Positions 40,413 through 50,438 of a DNA stretch of 64,000 bases are shown here, one piece after another. The notes under the pieces are model-generated. The model saw nothing but the letters and a program-made list of their open reading frames with translations. It was not told the origin of the DNA and searched no databases. The translations under genes and the position numbers were made by a program. The DNA is from an uncultured Christensenella sp. (GTDB taxonomy: Bacteria > Bacillota > Clostridia > Christensenellales > CAG-917), in contig CAJTNO010000006.1 in the NCBI GenBank assembly GCA_910577815.1, positions 21,420-85,419 of the forward strand. The letters run 5' to 3'. Position 1 is the first letter of the stretch, and every line of letters starts with the position of its first letter.

Positions 40413-42776
40413 TTACGCCTGTAAAGTATAGGTTGCTTGAAGTTCGTCTGGTCCGTTCCAATCGTCATAAATCTTTAAGGTATTTCCGTTGTCGGATAAT
40501 ACTATCCAACAAGCCGAACCGGTAGGATTGCTTGAATTATATTTGAAATTTCCGTCCTTTGTTTCCGTTACGCTCGGAGTCATAGTATTGCCATTCTTCA
40601 AATAAAATACAACTTCTCCGGTTTCAGTATTAAATTCAATATAATCGACATTTAATGCACTGCCTACATAGGTCTTGACTGCTGAAGCCGTTTGATTTTC
40701 AAACTTGGCTTCAATGGATGCGTCAGCCGTCATAACCTCGCTGAGCACAAACTCTGTATTTGTACCTGCAAGCACCCACTTGGAGAACACCTGTCCGGCA
40801 GGAGCCGCAGGAGTTTGAATTTTGTCTGCGTTGGGAGCGGAACCGCTGTTGACAATCTGATTTAAAACTCCGTTTACAGTCAGTGTGAAATATGTTCCCT
40901 TTTCAAAGGTTACTGCGGCGGGAGATTTTTCCGCTACGCAGAAATAACCCGTAAGATTATTGTCGCCTTGCTTCATAATATGCACATAGGGATTTTCAAA
41001 TACTTCATAGTACAGAACAACATATTCTCCTATAACGTTGACGGTAGCCTTTGACAAATTCAGTCCGTAATATGCTCCTGCTTCGGTTATAACCCATTGC
41101 TGCGAGCCCTTAATCCATTTGCCGACAAAATCCGAAATCTGCTTTTTAACTAAAGTGTCCTTAGTATCAAGCACTATAGCCGCCGCATTCTCGTTATACA
41201 AATCAGTAAGCGTAAGCGCGCTGCCGTTTGAGGTAAGACCGTAAGCCGAATTGTAATCCAGGCTTGTAGCAAACAGCTCGCCTTCGCTTATTATAACGTT
41301 ATAAGCAACACCGTCCAAAACCGCATAGCCCAATGTTATACTATCAACAGTTGCCGCAGCATCCGCAACAATCTGGAATTCGTGTCCCTCTACGTTCCAC
41401 TTACCCTCCATAGCAATAACAGGATTTACAAAGGCAGGATGCTCGGAATTCTCCCATATTGCATACAACGTAAGCTTATCGTCGCTCGATACGAGAGGCT
41501 CGACCAATTTGGTACCGTTTGCAAGCACGCTGCCGTTGGGCGTATTGGACCAACCTGCAAATTCCATACCCGCAGGAGCGGTAAATTTGCAGTCGAAGGC
41601 GCTTGTGGTCAATGCCAAATTTGTAGCATAATCTTTTTTGACTATAGACATCGTGCCTGTTCCGCCGTTTGCGTCAAAGGATATTTCAACCTTATTTTTA
41701 GTCCATACAGGCACTATTCTGATATTTTTTGCAAGCATAACAATCGGTTCGTCAACATTATAGGTTGCTTCCGTTGCCCAGTACGGGTCGCCGCCGCCCT
41801 CCTGCGAAGTGGGTATATGCAAATACTGCACTCTCCACTTAGTCTGAGTATAATGAGCCAGGCTCAGAGTTGCAGGCACGGTAAAGGTTTCGCCCGCAGC
41901 TTTATTTTCTATTACGGGAACTTCGCCTTTAACGTCGCTTTCGTTTATAGAATAACTATCAGTTTTAATGACGGTTACCGTATAAGTAACACCCGCGTCC
42001 TTCCATATCGCGCGCAGAGTATGATTTTTATTTCCTATAAATTTTTCGCCTGCGGCATAATCCGTCGTGCCGTCCGTCCAGCCGTCAAATACCTTACCGG
42101 GATTTGTCAGGCTGTTTCCGTTTGGAAGCTCAATGGGGCTTACCCATTTTTCCACCCAAATAGGAGCTATACTACCGCTTGCGCCGTTTGCGTCAAAGGT
42201 AACCTTCCAGCTGAAAAGTGCGGTTATTTCCATATCGGAAGTTACAGGAGCTTCGAAGTTATACTCCTCTCCCGTCGCCTCGTTTACCCAATAGCGGAAT
42301 ATTTTTCCGTCGCTGTTTACGGGGTCGTCGGCAGGCTTTGCAACCTTTTTACCGCTCTCCACGTTTACGGTCTGGCTCTCGGCGCCGTTATTGGGATTAA
42401 ATACCACCTTATAAACGGTGGGCTGCTCCTCTCCGCCGCCCTGGTTCAATGTCCATACTGCGGCAAACTCAACAGCCTTTGCGGGCATTGTAAACTCCGC
42501 GCCCGCCGCATAGGTTTTGCCGTCGTATGACCATCCTCCAAACGTATGGTCCGCCTTTGTCAGCTCTCCTGCGTCGGGAAGCGTAATTTTAGCTCCCTCC
42601 GCATACTCCCCGCCACTCGGAGCAGTACCTGTCGCGCCCGCACCGCCCACATACGTCACTGCGTATTTATCGGAATCGGTTTCATTGCCCTGGCTATCAT
42701 TGCAAGCAACCGCAAGCAGGCTCAACACAAGCAACATCACAATTACGAAAAACACCTTGGAAATCTTGTGTTTCAT
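40413..42776 (-). CDS. Lipoprotein with InlB-type (Listeria-Bacteroides) repeats
   Basis: The 787-residue product has a lipoprotein signal (lipobox LLAVAC, Cys at residue 25) and then at least four repeats of the InlB B / Listeria-Bacteroides type: VTYVGGAGATGT...FGGWSYDG...FAAVW, VVFNPNNGAESQ...YW, VTFDANGASG...FDGWTDG...LRAIW, ISFDANGGTGT...FAGWSN...LYAIW. The C-terminal half (about 430-787) has no recognised domain. It is probably on the outer face of the membrane, with a binding or adhesion role. AAGGAGAT precedes the ATG. It lies 74 nt behind the second lipoprotein gene and has no convincing promoter of its own, so it probably shares that gene's transcript and its G-tract promoter. Confidence 0.82.
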   Translation of the reverse strand: MKHKISKVFFVIVMLLVLSLLAVACNDSQGNETDSDKYAVTYVGGAGATGTAPSGGEYAEGAKITLPDAGELTKADHTFGGWSYDGKTYAAGAEFTMPAKAVEFAAVWTLNQGGGEEQPTVYKVVFNPNNGAESQTVNVESGKKVAKPADDPVNSDGKIFRYWVNEATGEEYNFEAPVTSDMEITALFSWKVTFDANGASGSIAPIWVEKWVSPIELPNGNSLTNPGKVFDGWTDGTTDYAAGEKFIGNKNHTLRAIWKDAGVTYTVTVIKTDSYSINESDVKGEVPVIENKAAGETFTVPATLSLAHYTQTKWRVQYLHIPTSQEGGGDPYWATEATYNVDEPIVMLAKNIRIVPVWTKNKVEISFDANGGTGTMSIVKKDYATNLALTTSAFDCKFTAPAGMEFAGWSNTPNGSVLANGTKLVEPLVSSDDKLTLYAIWENSEHPAFVNPVIAMEGKWNVEGHEFQIVADAAATVDSITLGYAVLDGVAYNVIISEGELFATSLDYNSAYGLTSNGSALTLTDLYNENAAAIVLDTKDTLVKKQISDFVGKWIKGSQQWVITEAGAYYGLNLSKATVNVIGEYVVLYYEVFENPYVHIMKQGDNNLTGYFCVAEKSPAAVTFEKGTYFTLTVNGVLNQIVNSGSAPNADKIQTPAAPAGQVFSKWVLAGTNTEFVLSEVMTADASIEAKFENQTASAVKTYVGSALNVDYIEFNTETGEVVFYLKNGNTMTPSVTETKDGNFKYNSSNPTGSACWIVLSDNGNTLKIYDDWNGPDELQATYTLQA

Positions 42777-42850
42777 AAATCTATCTCCTTTTATTTAGAA
42801 TACTAATAAACGTCTTTTGTATTATCCGTAGCAGTAGCGCACAACTTCGC

Positions 42851-45800
42851 TTATGCCACGCTCGTCTGCGAATAGGTATAGGTAAACGTAGTTTTATCGG
42901 CAGAAAGCACAATGGTAATTATAAATTTCTTATCCTTATAAATTCTCTCGAACGTGTACGAATTGCCGTTAATATCGGTAGCATAAACGCCGTAGTCGCC
43001 GTTATCGGGCATCATAATATCGTTGCCCTTATCGTCCTGACCTACTACGATATTGAGCTTTCCGTAGATATAGGTAAAGTTCGGAGTATTGTGCAAAGTG
43101 AGCGAGCTTCCGTCCGCCGCGCTAACCGTAAGTCTTATTTCGGCGGCGGTCTTTTTGTATTCGAGCGTAGTGCCCACGATTGAGAAATTAAAATCATAGT
43201 ATTTTCCGTCGCTGTCGAGGAACATACTGATTTTCTTAATTCCGTAGCCTGAAATATACATCTTTGCGGGAGTTCCGTTTAAGGTCACGTCGGCATAGCC
43301 CGCATATCCGTTATCCTCGTAGGTTTCGGGAAGCAGGTCCACGGGATTGCACTTAAGCGTATAATTTCCGTCTGCGGACCTATAAGTCATCTCGCCCGTA
43401 ACCTTTATAAATTCATACGTAGTCGAGCCTATCGTAACGGTGATTATGCCGTCCTTGATAGTACCCTCCACCTGATAATAGCGTGCGGTTTCCAGGTCGT
43501 ACTCATAGAAGGTTATCGTTTCGCCGTCGATTTTGTACATCATCACGTAGGTGGACAGCAAAAACGCCCTTCCGTCCAGCTCGAGCGGGTCGGTTCCGTC
43601 AAGATACAGTCCCTTTTCGTCGCCCGATTCTATATACAAATGTCTGTTATAAGCGGCAAAGGTAGACTCCTCGAAGCATTTTATTGCAACGTTAATATCG
43701 TTTACCTTTATACGGGTGGCAATATTTCCGCTAAAGACCTTTTCTCCCATAATCGGCGCATTTTCTCCCAAAAGCTCTATAAACAGCGGTCCGTGTTCAA
43801 GCTGCATATTGGTTTCCATAAACGCCGCCGCGCCTATTTTCTTTATATTCGCGCCTATCCTTACTCGCAGAAGCCCGTAACAGCTCTGGAATGCGCCTAT
43901 TCCTATTTCTTCGACAGAATTCAGCTCAATTACTCCGTCCGTCGCCGTTGACAGCTTTTCGCAACCGGCAAACGCTCCGTCGCCAATAACAGTCACGTTT
44001 GTAAATATAACGCTCTCGAGATTTACGCAAAGCTCAAACGCACCCTCGCCTATCGTCATAACTCTGTTAAGGTCTACGCTCTTAAGCTCGGCAAGTCCCC
44101 TGAATACGTTTTCCGCAATAGCGGTAACCTCGTTGGGAATGACAAGCTCGAGTGCCTCGGGCGCGTCGGGCTGCACGTTATAACGCACAAGCACTCCGTC
44201 AACTATTTCAAATTCGGGCAACAGAGTTACCTCCACCGAGCCCTTTATCGTGTAAGGACAATCCGTCCAAGCATTTTTATAAGCGTCCTGGAAGCCCTCG
44301 GGAACGACAATAATTGTACCCGCGCCGCCCCACCTGAACGGGTCATTCTCCTTGGACCAATCTATTTCTATAGGAGTTTCGGACATAAACACTACGCGCC
44401 TCAACGTGTATTCGTTTTGGAAAGCGCGGCTGCCTATGCTTGTAACGCTCGACGGAATGACAACGGACAGAATTGAAACATCCGTATTGACATAATTGAA
44501 CACGTTATCCGCAATAGCGGTAACTCCGTCGGGAATGACTATGATTTTTGATTCCCCCTGATAAGACACAAGCGTAGTTCCGTCGAGGATATAGCCCGTA
44601 GTGCTTACGGTAAAGGTTTTATCCGTCCAATCGACGTTAAAGAACATTTTTCCGCCCGCTGTAACCGTCTCGTCCGGACCTTCTGCATAAGGAACATAAG
44701 TAAGAAGATTTCCCGTACTGCTAAGAGTAAAATAACCCACGTAGCTCATTCCGCCCGCAGCAGAATACTGCGCGCTGCCATAGCCGTCGAGATACAGCGC
44801 GGAGCCGTCAGCACCCGTAAGCGTGAGGTTCATATCGGCGTTATACTCGATGTATACGGGGACGTTGCCCGAAGTCGGGTCCTGTATCATATTGATAATA
44901 AAATTAAATCTCTCGCTATTGTCCGAAGCTACAAATGTCCACTCGCCATACTCGCTCTCGTACTTATCCGTACCGAAATACTCTCCCGTAGCAATCAGCG
45001 AGGTAACGTCGTTAACCGCGTCGTAGGAATACCACTTGGCAAGTCCGTAGCCGTTGAGGTCGAGGCGGTAATTGAGAAGCTCGCCGTTGTCGTACCACAA
45101 ATATGAGCCGCTCTCCATACCCAAAAAGGTAAAGCAGCCTATAAACTGATTATCCTCCATATTCACGTCGGGCGCGCCAAGCTCTATGGACATTATGCTC
45201 TGCATCGGCTTATCGCCGTCGGGGATGTCCTCGCCGGTATCGGGATTGACGTACGTAAACGTGTAATCGCCGTATTTGGAATCATACACATAGCGACCGT
45301 AGCTGACCGTCTTTATCTGGTCGTAAATGACCTGCGACACTATAGCCTCGCCGAAGCCGTCCGCGGTAAGCACGTAAGTATCATAGGATTTTGTAACGTA
45401 ATCGTAATACAGGAATGACCCCTTAAGTCCGTCGCTGAAGGCATATGTATTATCGTCGTACAAACGACCGTTTACAACGCCCACAACGCCGTAGTCGTCC
45501 TCCTCGCCGAAGTAAAACTCGAACTCATAATAATCGTCGGAGGCATCTGCCCTCTGCGACACAAAACCGAGCTTATTGGGCTTGCCCTCTCGCACAAGTA
45601 TAATCGCGCCGTTTCCCTTGCCTATATACTCGAAATACAGATAGAGCTTATCCGTACTTTGCTCGCGGGCGTCGGTCACCTCGAAAGCCCATTGCGCATA
45701 TAGGGTAATATCCTTATCACCGAGAACAAGCGAATCGCCTGCAAGATACTGTCCGTCGATTTTATTTCCGAACTGCGAAACAAGTCCGTCCTTACTTGTG

Positions 45801-46267
45801 GACCAGCCGATAAACAACCATCCCTCGGCATTGTACGCCCTTCCGTCCTTCACGGTAATCGTATCGCCGGGCTCGCCGTGCGAAGGAGAAAGCTCACCCG
45901 TATGAGAAGCGGTGGGCAGATTAAAATCGTAATAAACCTTAATAGAACCCATCGGCTCCGAGAATTTAGCATAGTATGTAACATTTTTTGCCGGCATCAC
46001 GGTAGGCAGCTGCACAGGCTCGCCCTCAAACTTAGCGTTGTCAAACCAGCCCTCGAAGGTGCAGTTTTCCTTTACGGGGTCGGACGGCGGAGTGATTTGC
46101 GCACCCGCCTCCGCCACAATGGTCGCTATATCAACACCCTCCGCTACAAAAGACATCGTATACGTTTGCGTTTGATTGCACGCGACTGCCGTAACAGTCA
46201 TAAACAGTGCCAAAACAAACACGCATCCCAATTTAATAAATCTGTTAGCTTTCAACATTTTTTTCAT
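42851..46267 (-). CDS. Lipoprotein with InlB-type and BspA-type leucine-rich repeats
   Basis: The 1138-residue product has a lipoprotein signal (TVTAVAC, Cys at residue 30), two InlB-type repeats at the N-terminus (FEGWFDNAKF...TYYAKF, FIGWSTSKDG...LYAQW), a beta-rich region of repeated short segments (about 200-560), and BspA-like leucine-rich repeats (about 570-900: IPDGVTAIADNVF, IPSSVTSIGSRAFQNEYTL, VMTIGEGAFELCVNLESV, VTVIGDGAFAGCEKL). BspA-type repeats are found in adhesins and ligand-binding surface proteins. The promoter has nine G in its spacer, which suggests variable expression. GGGAGA precedes ATG 46267. Confidence 0.85.
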   Translation of the reverse strand: MKKMLKANRFIKLGCVFVLALFMTVTAVACNQTQTYTMSFVAEGVDIATIVAEAGAQITPPSDPVKENCTFEGWFDNAKFEGEPVQLPTVMPAKNVTYYAKFSEPMGSIKVYYDFNLPTASHTGELSPSHGEPGDTITVKDGRAYNAEGWLFIGWSTSKDGLVSQFGNKIDGQYLAGDSLVLGDKDITLYAQWAFEVTDAREQSTDKLYLYFEYIGKGNGAIILVREGKPNKLGFVSQRADASDDYYEFEFYFGEEDDYGVVGVVNGRLYDDNTYAFSDGLKGSFLYYDYVTKSYDTYVLTADGFGEAIVSQVIYDQIKTVSYGRYVYDSKYGDYTFTYVNPDTGEDIPDGDKPMQSIMSIELGAPDVNMEDNQFIGCFTFLGMESGSYLWYDNGELLNYRLDLNGYGLAKWYSYDAVNDVTSLIATGEYFGTDKYESEYGEWTFVASDNSERFNFIINMIQDPTSGNVPVYIEYNADMNLTLTGADGSALYLDGYGSAQYSAAGGMSYVGYFTLSSTGNLLTYVPYAEGPDETVTAGGKMFFNVDWTDKTFTVSTTGYILDGTTLVSYQGESKIIVIPDGVTAIADNVFNYVNTDVSILSVVIPSSVTSIGSRAFQNEYTLRRVVFMSETPIEIDWSKENDPFRWGGAGTIIVVPEGFQDAYKNAWTDCPYTIKGSVEVTLLPEFEIVDGVLVRYNVQPDAPEALELVIPNEVTAIAENVFRGLAELKSVDLNRVMTIGEGAFELCVNLESVIFTNVTVIGDGAFAGCEKLSTATDGVIELNSVEEIGIGAFQSCYGLLRVRIGANIKKIGAAAFMETNMQLEHGPLFIELLGENAPIMGEKVFSGNIATRIKVNDINVAIKCFEESTFAAYNRHLYIESGDEKGLYLDGTDPLELDGRAFLLSTYVMMYKIDGETITFYEYDLETARYYQVEGTIKDGIITVTIGSTTYEFIKVTGEMTYRSADGNYTLKCNPVDLLPETYEDNGYAGYADVTLNGTPAKMYISGYGIKKISMFLDSDGKYYDFNFSIVGTTLEYKKTAAEIRLTVSAADGSSLTLHNTPNFTYIYGKLNIVVGQDDKGNDIMMPDNGDYGVYATDINGNSYTFERIYKDKKFIITIVLSADKTTFTYTYSQTSVA

Positions 46268-46332
46268 ACTTTATCTCCCGCTGACTGCGCAAACCTGCAT
46301 AACTCAACGAATAAACTATATTTATTTCTAAA

Positions 46333-46361
46333 AGTATACCCCCCCCCTATACGATTGTCAA
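46333..46361 (-). promoter_or_regulatory. Promoter with a nine-G spacer tract
   Basis: On the minus strand TTGACA (46356-46361) and TATACT (46333-46338) are exactly 17 bp apart, and the nine bases next to the -10 are all G. Loss or gain of one G would shift the spacer from its best length. The leader to ATG 46267 is about 60 nt. Confidence 0.75.
46339..46347. repeat. Homopolymer C9/G9 tract
   Basis: Nine C on the plus strand, the longest C/G run I saw in the window. It lies wholly inside the promoter spacer of the lipoprotein operon, where slipped-strand changes would alter promoter strength. Confidence 0.9.
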
Positions 46362-46507
46362 CAAAATTATCCACATTTTATACGAAGTTATGCATATTTT
46401 TTAAGAATACAATTTTAAAAAATATCAAGATTCCAAGAATATATTCGAATATATTTATATTAAAGTGATATTTATAGCAATGATAATTAAATAAAAACAA
46501 AAGCAAC

Positions 46508-46532
46508 AAAAAAAGCGCTCCGTACGGAACGC
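46508..46532 (-). terminator. Terminator of the glf-glycosyltransferase operon
   Basis: GCG.TCC-GTAC-GGA.CGC (one mismatch) is followed on the minus strand by seven T residues, about 90 nt after the transferase stop. The rest of the 354-nt gap 46268-46621 is AT-rich apart from the G-tract promoter. Confidence 0.75.
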
Positions 46533-46621
46533 ATAAATTCACAAAATTTGTATAATTATTCACAAATATATTTAAATTCAAAAAACAGACAAACTTAAAA
46601 TTCTAATAGAAAATCATACTT

Positions 46622-48349
46622 TTAAAGCTTAACGCCGACTTTATTGTATTCGGTTTCATCAAAATAACTGCGATATTTTTTTGAAGTCCCTCTATAACAA
46701 AACATCATTTTAAAGAAATATCCAAACACCTTAAAGCACGCCTTTACAAACGGTGCTTTTTTTATCTCGGTAACAAAGCCTTTTCCGGTTATCGGGTTAA
46801 ACTGTAATACTTTTTTTCTCATAAAAAAGCCGTCTACGTTGAAAACAGCCATATTGACCTTGGACATTTCTTTTTTATAAAAACATTTGGGGATTAAATA
46901 TCCGTTTAAAGTAACAATGTGTTTAAGCTTTATACCCTTATTGGCAACCGCAGACAAATTTATATAATCATTTGCTTCCTTAATGCTATATTCGGCAGAT
47001 AGCTCCTCTTCGGAAAGAAAAACAGGAAAGTTACGACGTATATCCTTATGATTTTTTTCTCCGTTTAAATTGAAAACAAAATCCGGACCTTTAAAAAAAT
47101 CCTCATATGCCCTGAATATCAAATCAACAGCGTAATATCTTTGCATAACAAGCTGTCTTCCTACGCGTACAAGAAGCTTTATATAATTGGCAAACGCTCC
47201 CTTCCCTTTAGGAAAATATGAATTGAATATAAGCTCGTTTCTGTTATTGTAGTACTCTATTCCGGGAACATATTTAACATCGAAATCCTCGTGCCAAACC
47301 GATATTCCCGACATAGAAATCCAATGCTCGGCTGCTCTCAAGCCGTATTCCATATCGTCGCACTTGATAAAGAGAGGCAGAGGATAACCGTACTTATCAA
47401 TAGTGCTTACGGGCATACAGGTATAAAACCAACCGTTATAATCGTATGCGCTATCCGCCTCGTTTTCGACAATCTCCCGAGCATTTCTCACGTCAACGCG
47501 CTTGCGGTGCGGAAACAGTTTAACTCCGTTCCAATCCGCGCCCATCTCCATCTGAATATGAGGGCTGTTAGCCAGTAGCATAGCTCCGCCAATCGAAGCG
47601 TTTTTATATTCATCGTTTAACAGGCAAAGCAAGGCATAAGTACGCCAAATTGTGTTGACGTCAAATACAATATCGTCGTCCATCAGCAGAAAATGCGTAT
47701 ATTCCCCCAACCTACGGACTTCTTGCATCCCTCGTGTAAAGCCTCCGCTTCCGCCTGTGTTTTCGTTTGGAATGACCGTAATTCCGTCGCCGAAATCTTC
47801 ATCCAGCGTTTGTCCGTTGTCCACCGCAAAAACGTCAAAAAAACGCTCCTGCAAGCCATTCCTAAACTCGACTAAGCTGCGGATATTACGCTTCACGTAC
47901 TCCTCTCGCTTATAGGTGCATATTACAATGCCTATTCGCACGTCGTTGCCATCCGCGTCGCCGTACCAACCTCCCGAGCGCAATACGCAGTCTTCCTTCG
48001 CTTTGATAGCAAAGTATACTATTCCCTTTTCGTCCAAATCGGAAAGCTTCAGACAAATCTCATCGTTTTCAGTAAACTCTTTTTCCGCAAGCAGCTTATG
48101 CTCCGCGCCGTCATACAGATATAAGGATATATCTGCCCTACCTTCCAAATCGAGCTTCAGCGTAACCTCGTTTACTATCGTATACTTTGAATATTTGGTA
48201 TGTGAAAAACAGTTGAAAAAAGTATCGAAGGTAACTGTCTCTCCCTTTTTAACAGATAATCCGCCGCCGCAAAGCTCTCCGCCTCGGAAATAGAGCCGGT
48301 TATCGACGCAAAAGTCATTTTTAGGAAACGTAATATTATACAGCAGCAT
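46622..48349 (-). CDS. GlfT2-like galactofuranosyltransferase (GT2)
   Basis: The 575-residue cytoplasmic enzyme probably adds galactofuranose from UDP-Galf to a cell-wall or capsule glycan. It has an N-terminal beta-sandwich (about 1-130), then a GT-A domain: IGIVICTYKREEYVKRNI, ENTGGSGGFTRGM, the metal-binding LLMDDDIVF, and the base region SGISVWHEDFD. The C-terminal part is helical. The layout (beta sandwich plus GT2) is that of GlfT2. A TTG at 48367 is possible, but ATG 48349 (MLLYNITFPKND) has GGAGAAG before it. It overlaps glf by 14 nt; the pair is one functional unit. Confidence 0.88.
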   Translation of the reverse strand: MLLYNITFPKNDFCVDNRLYFRGGELCGGGLSVKKGETVTFDTFFNCFSHTKYSKYTIVNEVTLKLDLEGRADISLYLYDGAEHKLLAEKEFTENDEICLKLSDLDEKGIVYFAIKAKEDCVLRSGGWYGDADGNDVRIGIVICTYKREEYVKRNIRSLVEFRNGLQERFFDVFAVDNGQTLDEDFGDGITVIPNENTGGSGGFTRGMQEVRRLGEYTHFLLMDDDIVFDVNTIWRTYALLCLLNDEYKNASIGGAMLLANSPHIQMEMGADWNGVKLFPHRKRVDVRNAREIVENEADSAYDYNGWFYTCMPVSTIDKYGYPLPLFIKCDDMEYGLRAAEHWISMSGISVWHEDFDVKYVPGIEYYNNRNELIFNSYFPKGKGAFANYIKLLVRVGRQLVMQRYYAVDLIFRAYEDFFKGPDFVFNLNGEKNHKDIRRNFPVFLSEEELSAEYSIKEANDYINLSAVANKGIKLKHIVTLNGYLIPKCFYKKEMSKVNMAVFNVDGFFMRKKVLQFNPITGKGFVTEIKKAPFVKACFKVFGYFFKMMFCYRGTSKKYRSYFDETEYNKVGVKL

Positions 48350-49445
48350 TTTTTTCTTCTCCGACAAGCTCGAGCGCGCGCTCGATTACTCTGTCCATAT
48401 CGTAATATCTGTACTCTCCCAATCTGCCGCCCATAATGATTTCCGGTCTGTCTTTAAGCTTCGCGCGATATTTTTCGTAAAGCGCGCCGTTTTTATCGTC
48501 GTTTATAGGATAGTACGCCTCCGCGCCCTCCGTCCACTCGAGAGGATATTCATAACTGATAACAGTCTTATCGGATTTCACCGAAGTAAAATGCTTATGC
48601 TCTATAATTCTTGTATACGGAGTCTCCCTATCCGTGTAATTTACCACGGCATTGCCCTGAAAATCATTGATATCCAAGGTTTTTTCCTCAAGCAGTACCG
48701 TTCTATACTCAAGCCGTCCTTCGCTATAGCCAAAAAATTCGTCAATCTTGCCCGTATAAAGTATTTTACCGAAGCTGTCCTTCCCGTCGGCTACAAGGTC
48801 GAAATAATCGGTATTCAATCTTACTTCAATACCGCTCAGCATATTTTCCGCCATAGCGGTATAACCGTCTATCGGGATACCCTGATATTTTGCGTTAAAA
48901 TAGTTATTGTCGTACTCGAAGCGCAGAGGAAGTCTTTTTATTATAAATGACGGAAGCTCCTTGCAATCTCTGCCCCACTGCTTTTCCGTGTAACCCTTGA
49001 TTAGCTTGATATAAATATCCTTACCTACCATTTTCAAGGCCTGCTCCTCGAGATTTTTAGGCTCGTCTATATTTAAATCCGCAATCTGCTCCGCAATTTT
49101 TGCCTTCGCCTGCTCAGGAGTTTTAACACCCCACATCTGCTCAAAGGTATTCATATTAAATGGAAGATTATATCTTTCTCCCTTATAATCCGCAATAGGA
49201 CTGTTTATAAACGAATTGAACTCTGCAAACCTGCAAACGTACTGCCATACCCTGTCGCTGTTGGTATGAAAGATATGCGCGCCGTATCTGTGTACGTCAA
49301 TCCCTTCCACCTTTTCGGTATAAATATTGCCTGCAATATGCCCGCGCTTGTCTATTACAAGACAGCGTTTACCCGCGTCAGTCATCTCTCTTGCAAAGAC
49401 GGCTCCGGTCAGCCCCGCGCCGACAACAAGATAATCGTAAAACAT
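48336..49445 (-). CDS. glf: UDP-galactopyranose mutase
   Basis: The 369-residue FAD enzyme converts UDP-galactopyranose to UDP-galactofuranose. It opens with YDYLVVGAGLTGAVFAREM (dinucleotide fold) and has RYGAHIFHTNSDRVWQYV, GYTEKQWGRDCKELP and TRIIEHKHF, all marks of Glf, and C-terminal GGRLGEYRYYDMDRVIERAL with the conserved Tyr-Tyr/Arg. Length is normal. It is the first gene of a two-gene operon with a GlfT2-like transferase. Confidence 0.96.
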   Translation of the reverse strand: MFYDYLVVGAGLTGAVFAREMTDAGKRCLVIDKRGHIAGNIYTEKVEGIDVHRYGAHIFHTNSDRVWQYVCRFAEFNSFINSPIADYKGERYNLPFNMNTFEQMWGVKTPEQAKAKIAEQIADLNIDEPKNLEEQALKMVGKDIYIKLIKGYTEKQWGRDCKELPSFIIKRLPLRFEYDNNYFNAKYQGIPIDGYTAMAENMLSGIEVRLNTDYFDLVADGKDSFGKILYTGKIDEFFGYSEGRLEYRTVLLEEKTLDINDFQGNAVVNYTDRETPYTRIIEHKHFTSVKSDKTVISYEYPLEWTEGAEAYYPINDDKNGALYEKYRAKLKDRPEIIMGGRLGEYRYYDMDRVIERALELVGEEKNAAV

Positions 49446-49475
49446 AGAAAACCTCTGATTTATAGCTTATCATAA

Positions 49476-49504
49476 ATGATAACACGCGTACTACATTAAG
49501 TCAA
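49476..49504 (-). promoter_or_regulatory. glf promoter with overlapping palindrome
   Basis: On the minus strand TTGACT (49499-49504) and TATCAT (49476-49481) are 17 bp apart. TTATCAT-AA-ATGATAA (49467-49482) is a perfect palindrome over the -10, a possible operator. Confidence 0.6.
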
Positions 49505-49535
49505 ATTTAACAATTATGATTATCTTTGTCAAAAA

Positions 49536-50438
49536 TCAATCGTTATTTGCAACGTCGCACAAATCAGAGCAGACTGTTAGCTTTAATTCTCCGTCGATTT
49601 CGGCAGCAACTTCCAAAACATCGTCTGATATTTCATTTGAAATAATCGGCGGAGCATCAACCGCATTATTTACCAACTGCGGAATGAGCCCTCTGAAAAG
49701 AATTTTCTTCTTATGCCAATCTATCGCTATGGCGACAAAATATATTATAGCCCCCAAAAAGCAAACCGCCATATCTTCTATCGTATCAATCAAACCGATA
49801 TCAAGATAGCCGTCTATAGTAATAGACTTTCCACTGCCGAAATAAATTACAGTCTGAGTAATTCCGTCAATGTTAAAAGTTTCGCTGTGAGTTCCCGAAA
49901 GCAGATAGGAATTAAAACCGTTAACAATCGTATCCTCCTGCATATCCAGACCGAAAAGCGCGGTTCCTAAATATTCAAACAATTCCCAGACAAGTCCTAT
50001 CGCAAGACTAAGTGCAAATCCAAACAATAAGCAAGCCCAGAACGGTTTTTTATTTTTAGCCTCGCCGACCGCCAATTGAAAAAGCCCGAAACCGAGACAG
50101 GCAAATACAAAGCCGGACAAAACGTGCAATTTATATCGAAAAACGGCACCAAAGTATATAAATTGTATCCGACACCCATAATACTACCCATTGCGATAAA
50201 CAGCGTAATTGCCAACGTAGGCGCAGGGAACTTCAATTTAAGCCATTTTTCCACGGCATAGATAAGCGGAATAAAAAATCCGAACATAAATGACATTATC
50301 GCGCTTATAACCTCGTTTACAACAAGAAAATAGATAAACAATGCCAGGCAGAATTCCGCAAACATAACAATGATTGTCAAAAACAGTTTACTGTCTTTGT
50401 TTCTTTGAGCTATATATAAAGTACGCAGGTCGTCGCAT
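49536..50438 (-). pseudogene. Frameshifted polytopic membrane protein
   Basis: Two frames join into one protein: 49997-50380 gives MTIIVMFAEFCLALFIYFL..., with spans up to YTLVPFF, and 49536-50129 continues with HVLSGFVFACLGFGLF..., further spans and a soluble C-terminus. The break is near 50133, where FF-D leads to K-L-H-V-L-S-G only after loss of two bases or gain of one. The first frame stays open upstream as DDLRTLYIAQRNKDSKLF to just after ATG 50438, which has GGGAGGTG but is in another frame, so a second shift right after the start codon is likely. Two lesions point to decay rather than a single sequencing error. The function is unknown. Confidence 0.65.
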
